This document shows, one piece after another, positions 9,349 through 13,589 of a stretch of 13,589 bases of DNA (position 1 is its first letter; each line of letters begins with the position of its first letter). Made by a program: the position numbers and the translations under genes. The stretch covers positions 24,639 through 38,227 of the forward strand of contig NW_014013458.1 of assembly GCF_000611645.1 (NCBI RefSeq), read 5' to 3'. A model generated the notes under the pieces. The model had not been told where the DNA came from. It saw nothing but the letters and a program-made list of their open reading frames with translations, and ran no database searches. The DNA comes from Monoraphidium neglectum. Its lineage: Eukaryota > Chlorophyta > Chlorophyceae > Sphaeropleales > Selenastraceae.

Positions 9349-10297
9349 GAGCATGGATGCTGACGTGTGCGGAGTTCGGCACCAGGGCCAGGAAGGGGAC
9401 ATGCAGCGCGCCATCCAGGAGCGCGGCGCCATCTGGCGGGCAGTCCAGGAGGCCGCGGCCCAGACCGGGATGGTCCTGCTGCCGCCACCGCGGGCCACCA
9501 ACAGGTGCAAAGGCAACGGCAACGGGCCAGTGGAAGCCGGCGATTCGTGCGAGGCGCCTGACTCGCCAGCAGTGGCGCGGCAATCTGCCCAGCGCAGTCC
9601 AGGGGCTCCGTCGGCGGCGCTGCCGCGACTGCTGTCTGTGGGGGCCGCCCTGTGCGACATTGCGGCACTGCGGCAGCTGGTGATGCCGCCTGCTGCTGCC
9701 TCCGCAGCGCCCGCGTGCCCCGCATCAAACGCCGCCGCCGCCATTGCCCCTACAGTCAGCAGCATGGCGTGTCGCTCCTGCCCACACCTGCCACACCTAG
9801 TGGCCGCGCCCATCGACGCCGCCTCGTCCAGGCCTCTTCTCGTGGCTCCGCCGCCGCGACTGCTGTGGCCGCTGCCGTCGGCGGCCGCATCGCAGTGTGC
9901 TGAGGAGCCCGGCACACACCCATTGGCCGCTGCCCCGTCCGCAGCAGTGCAGCAGGGGGCTGCGGTTGTCGACCTGGGCAATGCCCCGCACACCTGCGCG
10001 ATCCCCCAGGACCCCTGCGCTGCCATCAACGCCGCCGCTGCAGCCGCCGCGGACGCCGCTGCTCTGGCCGCGACGGCGAGCCTCTCAAGGTTACAGACGC
10101 TGCCCCAACTCGCCGCGACGAGATCATCGGACCGCGTCAGCGCCCTCCCCGGACTCTGGGGGCTTCCGAGGCTGCCTCCCGTGGGCGACCGCGACTGGCC
10201 GCTCGGCGGCGCCGCAGGCCCGCTGGCTGCGGCGGCCGCGGCTGCAGCGGCGGCGCCGCCCGCGACGTCCCTGTTTGGCGGCTTGCACCTGTGGTAG
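7591..10297 (+). CDS. Plant-type arginine-rich tandem CCCH zinc-finger protein (RR-TZF) with polyglutamine tract, three exons
   Basis: Exons 7591-8258, 8584-8767, 9032-10297 (TAG at 10295-10297) give 705 residues. RR-TZF proteins bind AU-rich or related mRNA elements, sit in P-bodies/stress granules and affect mRNA decay and translation. Seen: Ser/Gly/Ala-rich N-terminus (1-200); VVDCPYADLEHDW joined by splicing to ATCPWAHPEEKARRR, giving the arginine-rich module C214-x6-H221-x4-C226-x3-H230; then the tandem fingers C250-x8-C259-x5-C265-x3-H269, x16, C286-x5-C292-x4-C297-x3-H301, the canonical plant spacing. The x16 linker crosses the exon 2/3 junction and so confirms it. A 24-Gln run follows (366-389), then an Ala/Pro-rich tail ending GLHLW. 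The ATG at 7591 is the first after an in-frame TAA at 7555-7557. Intron 1 could instead use the donor at 8274, which adds five residues and breaks the H-x4-C spacing; I prefer the donor at 8259. The exact orthologue is unknown, so no symbol is given. Confidence 0.9.
8322..8399. repeat. Decayed hexanucleotide (GCTGGT-like) repeat in CCCH-gene intron 1
   Basis: About 13 imperfect units of period 6 (gctggc, gctggt, gctggt, gccgga, gccagt, gctgac and so on) lie within intron 1 (8259-8583). Read on the minus strand the array gives Ala-Ser/Ala-Pro dipeptides in one frame, which explains the open antisense frames here. Confidence 0.75.
9275..9346 (+). repeat. CAG/CAA trinucleotide tract coding polyglutamine
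   Basis: Twenty-four glutamine codons: four CAG, CAA, two CAG, CAA, then an unbroken run of CAG to 9346. It is in frame in exon 3 of the CCCH gene, 64 residues after the last zinc ligand. The pure run at the 3' side makes length variation between strains likely. Confidence 0.97.
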
Positions 10298-11280
10298 TGG
10301 TGGCACTCGCCTGCACTAGAGTGACGATGTATCCCACTACCCATCCCCCCCTTTCTGCCCATACATTGGCTGCTGCGGCACAGCACTAAGAGGGTTATGC
10401 CACCGGAGTCACGGGCGCACATTGGCCCCCCTGACCACTCCGACCTCGCCACCTTTTGCGCCGAGGGTCCAGCTGCAGAATGACCGCGGCCGCCGCTGTG
10501 CCGGGCAACAAACATTTACCGACATCTGACCAGCCGATGTGGCGGCCAAGTGCGCACAGGCGAAACCACTGGTACACGCTCTCAGTGCAGTGCCGAACGC
10601 GCTGGGGAAGCTGCGTGTCTCTTGATTTGCGTGCTGCCAAGTCCACTTCTTGACTGGGAAGCACGAGGGCTTGCGCGGGCAGAACAGCTGGCGGCGACCT
10701 GCGCAGTTTTCTCATGTGCTTGCACAGGTGCCCATGCCTTGACACGATATAAATGTCATTGTCTTGTGCAATCCGCATTGGCTTGTGCGCTCGGGGGCAC
10801 ATCTGCACCCCATCTGCGCCGCCCGCCTGCCCAGGGGGTTTTCCAACCTGCCACGTTTCTCGAGGCAGTCCCCCGCCATCACCGTGATTTCGTGGGATCA
10901 TGGGGTTCAAAACATGGCTGGCGCGATGCCGCTGTCAAAAACGGCACTGGCTTATACATCAAGGGGTGGGGATATCTGGAGCGGTTTCACACGCCCGTGC
11001 ACTGCACCGCTCTGCTTGTCTGTACTCTAGCACTGCCGCGAGGATTGTGCCAGTGAAAGCAGGCAGGTTGCACGCGCACTATTCCGCCATGCCCGCGTCA
11101 CGGTCGTGTGCTATGCGCCCTCCGTGCTGTGCTCGATGCATAGCCAATGGCGAGCACGCACACCCTTGCACAACATTTTGTGCGCCACTGTGCTTTGACT
11201 GCTCTGGTCGCCGCCCCAGCCGAGAGACGGGGCAGCTCCAGGCGGCTCAGAAGCCGGCTTGGCCAGCAGGGGCGGGCAGT

Positions 11281-11324
11281 TGAGAGTTTGGCATGCCTTT
11301 GAGAGTTTGGCACGCCGTTGAGAG
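11281..11324. repeat. 19-bp tandem repeat, about 2.3 copies
   Basis: Copy 1 (11281-11299) and copy 2 (11300-11318) share tgagagtttggcaYgcc and differ at two or three positions; a partial third copy (tgagag) follows at 11319-11324. It is too short for a satellite and lies in the gene-poor stretch. Confidence 0.8.
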
Positions 11325-12271
11325 GGGCTTGGAACAAGTGACCGGCTCATTTCCGCCCTGCACCCCTGCGCTTACAGGCAGCAGCACACGAGCGGCACAT
11401 GCACGGTTGGCGCTCAGGGTGGTCCATCCAGGACGTTATGCTGGGAGCTCAGCACCCCGCTGTGTGGCGCTTTTTGTACTTTTCCGAGCCCGGCCTATCC
11501 ATTTTCGCATCAATCATGTCGCAAAATAGCCGCTGCGGGCGTTCGCGTGCGCGCCTATACGCACGCCACGTCCGCGCCCGCACGCGGGCAGTGAAGTGCG
11601 GTTGGCCCGTCACGAGCCTGAGCGCCAACAGATGCGAGCGCCACCCTGGCAAGCACAGAAAGCACACACAAGCAGTGAGAGTAGGCAGGCCGCACACATG
11701 TGCAAGCAAACAGAGGTCCCTTTTCAACCTCACCACTGTGCGCACGACCGAAAAATCCATAATCCGTCCCCTATTCGTTCGTAGCAAGGGCTTGAGCCGG
11801 CGGCGGCTTCGCTGGAGTGGCCCCACCGCCCGCACCGCCCGCAAATGTAGCGAAAGCGCTGCATGGGCTTTGCAGAGCGATTTTGGCACCAGAGAACAGG
11901 GAGAGAGAGCATGAGTGTATGTGTGTATACTTCACGCGCCCGATGGCGCACTGTTAGTTGTTGCGTGCGCACAGCTGTTGTTGTGCTGATGCAACAGCAA
12001 TCCATCCCGAGACAGCCAAGAGTAAGTTTGGGTCGCGGCGCTGCATGTTCACTTGCAGTTAGGGGTAGTGATGGCGCCATCACCCCGCACCGCTGCAGCT
12101 GCGGCGCTGCCACTGTCGCAACGCCCAGGCTAGTTTGTTTGCCCCCATTGTTACGATTTTGCTGTCTATGGTTTTTTTGTTGGCAAATCACCGCCCGCCG
12201 CTGGCAAATGCCACCTCCCGTTCATCTGTAATCTGTCCCTTTCAGCCTCGTGCAGTTTTCGTTCAGCCAAG

Positions 12272-12460
12272 ATGCTGCTTGCAGCCAAGGGCCTGCGCAC
12301 CATGCGGCTGATACCTCTGCGTCAGGCAGGGGCAGCCCAGGTGTGGCCCCTGTTTTCTGGGGATGAGCCTGGCATGGCAAAGGCACAGACCCCGGCTGTG
12401 CCTGCAAACCAGCCGGCGTGCTCGAGGGGCCTGTTAAAAAATGACAGACAGAATACGTAA
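12272..12460 (+). CDS. Weak candidate small ORF, 62 aa, unknown function
   Basis: I do not recognise it. It opens with MLLAAKGLRTMRLIPLRQAG, an acid-free, Arg/Leu-rich start of the kind seen in organelle-targeting peptides, then turns into an ordinary mixed sequence ending TAA at 12458-12460. Two pyrimidine-AG sites (tttcag at 12246 and ttcag at 12267) lie just before the ATG, and a TGTAA follows at 12585-12589, 125 bp past the stop. These fit a short spliced transcript but are also expected by chance, so this is a lead rather than a gene call. Confidence 0.15.
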   Translation: MLLAAKGLRTMRLIPLRQAGAAQVWPLFSGDEPGMAKAQTPAVPANQPACSRGLLKNDRQNT

Positions 12461-13045
12461 CCGCTCACTGTTACACCGCTGGCAGTCCACACAGCCATGT
12501 TTCAGCTCTGCTGCGCATGTATTGTTGCTAGTTGCTATCACATTTCACAGATTGACCTGGTGTTGCTGATAAGGCAGCATCCGGTGTAAACAGCATATGC
12601 AGACAAGGCACACACAAGGCCGTGGCTAGCCGCGGTTGTTGTGTCAGCGGTTCCACACAAGCAACGCCTGCTGGCTCTGTTCTTCATCCGACGGGCCATA
12701 CCGCCGCCTGGGCCTTGATGGAGTTGAGTGGGATTGCAGTTGCAGGCGGCAATTCAGTGGGATGGGTGTCTTGCAGGACTGCCTGGGTGGGCTACTGCGT
12801 TCTGACCAGATTAGGCTGTTGTACCCGCCAGGAGGAGACACTTTGCGACTGCACGCACATCCACACAGCGTGATGTGCACGAGCAGCCCGCAAGGGGGCC
12901 CTGTAACCAGGGCGATGTGTCGTCACCTCCTGCAAACCCAAGTAGTTGAAATCAGCCCGTCACACTGCGTGGGCCTGAGGGGTAACATAATCTCCAGTCT
13001 AGAGTCATTACAGAAGTGGCGTCGTCGTGAACAATCGGCGCTGCG

Positions 13046-13050
13046 TTACA
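13046..13050 (-). terminator. TGTAA polyadenylation signal for the ERdj3-like gene
   Basis: TTACA on the plus strand reads TGTAA on the minus strand, 32 nt past the ERdj3-like stop. TGTAA is the standard poly(A) signal of chlorophyte algae, so its position supports the gene end. A second copy is at 13008-13012, which may be the one used. Confidence 0.5.
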
Positions 13051-13081
13051 AGGTCACAGGCCCACCGAGCCCGCCGGGCAC

Positions 13082-13589
13082 TCACGCCGCGGCCAGCGCA
13101 CCCCCGCCGCCGCCGCCGCCGCCGAGCAGCTGCCGCGCGAGCGCCTTCTGCTCTTCGCTGAGCGCCGGCGGGAAGTCCACCGCGTACGTCACAAACAGGT
13201 CCCCCCGCCGCTCCGGGTGCTGGTACTGCGGCATGCCCTCCCCCGCCACGCGCTGCACGTCGCCCGGCCGCGTCACGCCCGCGCTGGCCAGCACCACTTT
13301 GTGGCCGTCCAGATGCTTCACCTCCCGGCTGAAGCCCACGAGGGCGTCCAGCAGGCTGATGGTGGCGTTCATCATGAGGTCGTTGCCGCTGCGGCTGAAG
13401 GTGTCGTGGGGCACCGTGCGCACCCTGAACTTGAGGTCCCCCGGCTCGCCGTCGACCTTGGGCTCCCCCTCCTCAAAAAACACGATCTCGTGGCCCTCCG
13501 CCATGCCGGGCTCCACGGCCACGTTAATGGCCTCGCGCTCGCGCTCCAGCTTCACGTTGGGGCACTCGTCACATACCTTGGGGCGGGTG
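13082..13589 (-). CDS. ERDJ3B: ERdj3/DNAJB11-type ER J-domain co-chaperone, C-terminal part only
   Basis: The last 168 residues and TGA (13084-13082) are in the window; the J domain and N-terminal signal peptide lie beyond the right edge. Members work in the ER lumen, where they bind unfolded proteins and pass them to BiP (HSP70). Seen, in order: TRPKVCDECPNVKLE at the edge, the cysteine motif specific to ERdj3; GMAEGHEIVFFEEGEPKVDG then EPGDLKFRVRT closing C-terminal domain I; GNDLMMNATISLLDALVGF opening domain II; HLDGHKV; GEGMPQYQHPERRGDLFVTY; and FPPALSEEQKALARQLL. The chain ends in eight glycines and ALAAA, unlike the polar tails usual in the family. The exon runs unbroken to the window edge in frame. 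A GT within the edge sequence (gtatgt) is coding because the conserved motif reads through it. Confidence 0.93.
   Translation of the reverse strand, partial: TRPKVCDECPNVKLEREREAINVAVEPGMAEGHEIVFFEEGEPKVDGEPGDLKFRVRTVPHDTFSRSGNDLMMNATISLLDALVGFSREVKHLDGHKVVLASAGVTRPGDVQRVAGEGMPQYQHPERRGDLFVTYAVDFPPALSEEQKALARQLLGGGGGGGGALAAA

Larger units (their letters stand above)
10298..13045. other. 2.7-kb stretch with no supportable gene
   Basis: This should begin with the 3' UTR of the CCCH gene. Open frames such as 10395-10910 (-), 11399-11914 (+) and 11449-11889 (-) have no recognised motif, no convincing start and no family resemblance. I see no tRNA-like cloverleaf, no terminal inverted repeats of a transposon and no reverse transcriptase motif. 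Plus-strand TGTAA motifs occur at 12227-12231, 12585-12589 and 12902-12906, so a short or non-coding plus-strand transcript is possible. An isolated gatataaa is near 10747. Confidence 0.45.

Noticed and set aside
9028..10515. Long minus-strand open frame rich in Cys/Leu opposite the CCCH gene
   Set aside because: It is the antisense shadow of exon 3; its Cys and Leu runs are the reverse reading of the CAG tract and Ala-rich codons.
10395..10910. 171-codon minus-strand open frame
   Set aside because: No recognisable motif, no promoter or poly(A) support, and composition like that of its non-coding surroundings.
11399..11914. Overlapping open frames on both strands (plus 11399-11914, minus 11449-11889)
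   Set aside because: Neither has motifs, and both are equally open, as expected by chance in GC-rich DNA.
10298..13045. tRNA genes, CRISPR arrays, transposon ends
   Set aside because: I looked for T-loop-like GGTTCRA motifs, regular spaced repeats and terminal inverted repeats and found none that hold up.

Overview
The window looks like nuclear DNA of a unicellular green alga (chlorophyte). It is very GC-rich, its genes are broken by GT-AG introns of about 190-480 bp, exons carry Gly, Ala and Gln homopolymers, and the recognisable proteins are closest in kind to plant or eukaryotic families. There is no bacterial gene packing, no rRNA, no tRNA that I could find, and no CRISPR array or complete transposon. 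The species cannot be named from this sequence alone.

Layout, left to right. (1) 1-2265, plus strand: the last five exons of a RUS-family (DUF647) gene, best matched to ROOT UV-B SENSITIVE 3. (2) 2266-4123: no confident gene. It holds a (TCTA)n microsatellite and a stretch (about 2805-3821) in which protein-like plus-strand fragments occur in shifting frames, either an unrecognised multi-exon gene or a decayed one. (3) 4124-5928, minus strand: a four-exon gene for a FYV7/CCDC59-type rRNA-processing protein. (4) 5929-7590: a divergent intergenic region that should hold the promoters of genes 3 and 5. (5) 7591-10297, plus strand: a three-exon plant-type arginine-rich tandem CCCH zinc-finger protein with a 24-residue polyglutamine tract. 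(6) 10298-13045: 2.7 kb with no supportable gene, a short 19-bp tandem repeat and one weak small ORF. (7) 13082-13589, minus strand: the 3' end of an ERdj3/DNAJB11-type ER co-chaperone gene.

The four real genes serve unrelated housekeeping or regulatory roles (membrane/organelle-associated RUS protein, ribosome biogenesis, mRNA regulation, ER protein folding). Nothing indicates a shared pathway, and I see no evidence for a novel multi-gene system. The most interesting leads are the unrecognised segment at 2.8-3.8 kb, the splice choice that sets zinc-ligand spacing in the CCCH gene, its long CAG tract, and the recurrent poly-C runs inside plus-strand introns. All exon models were built by eye from splice signals, reading phase and family conservation, and have no transcript support.
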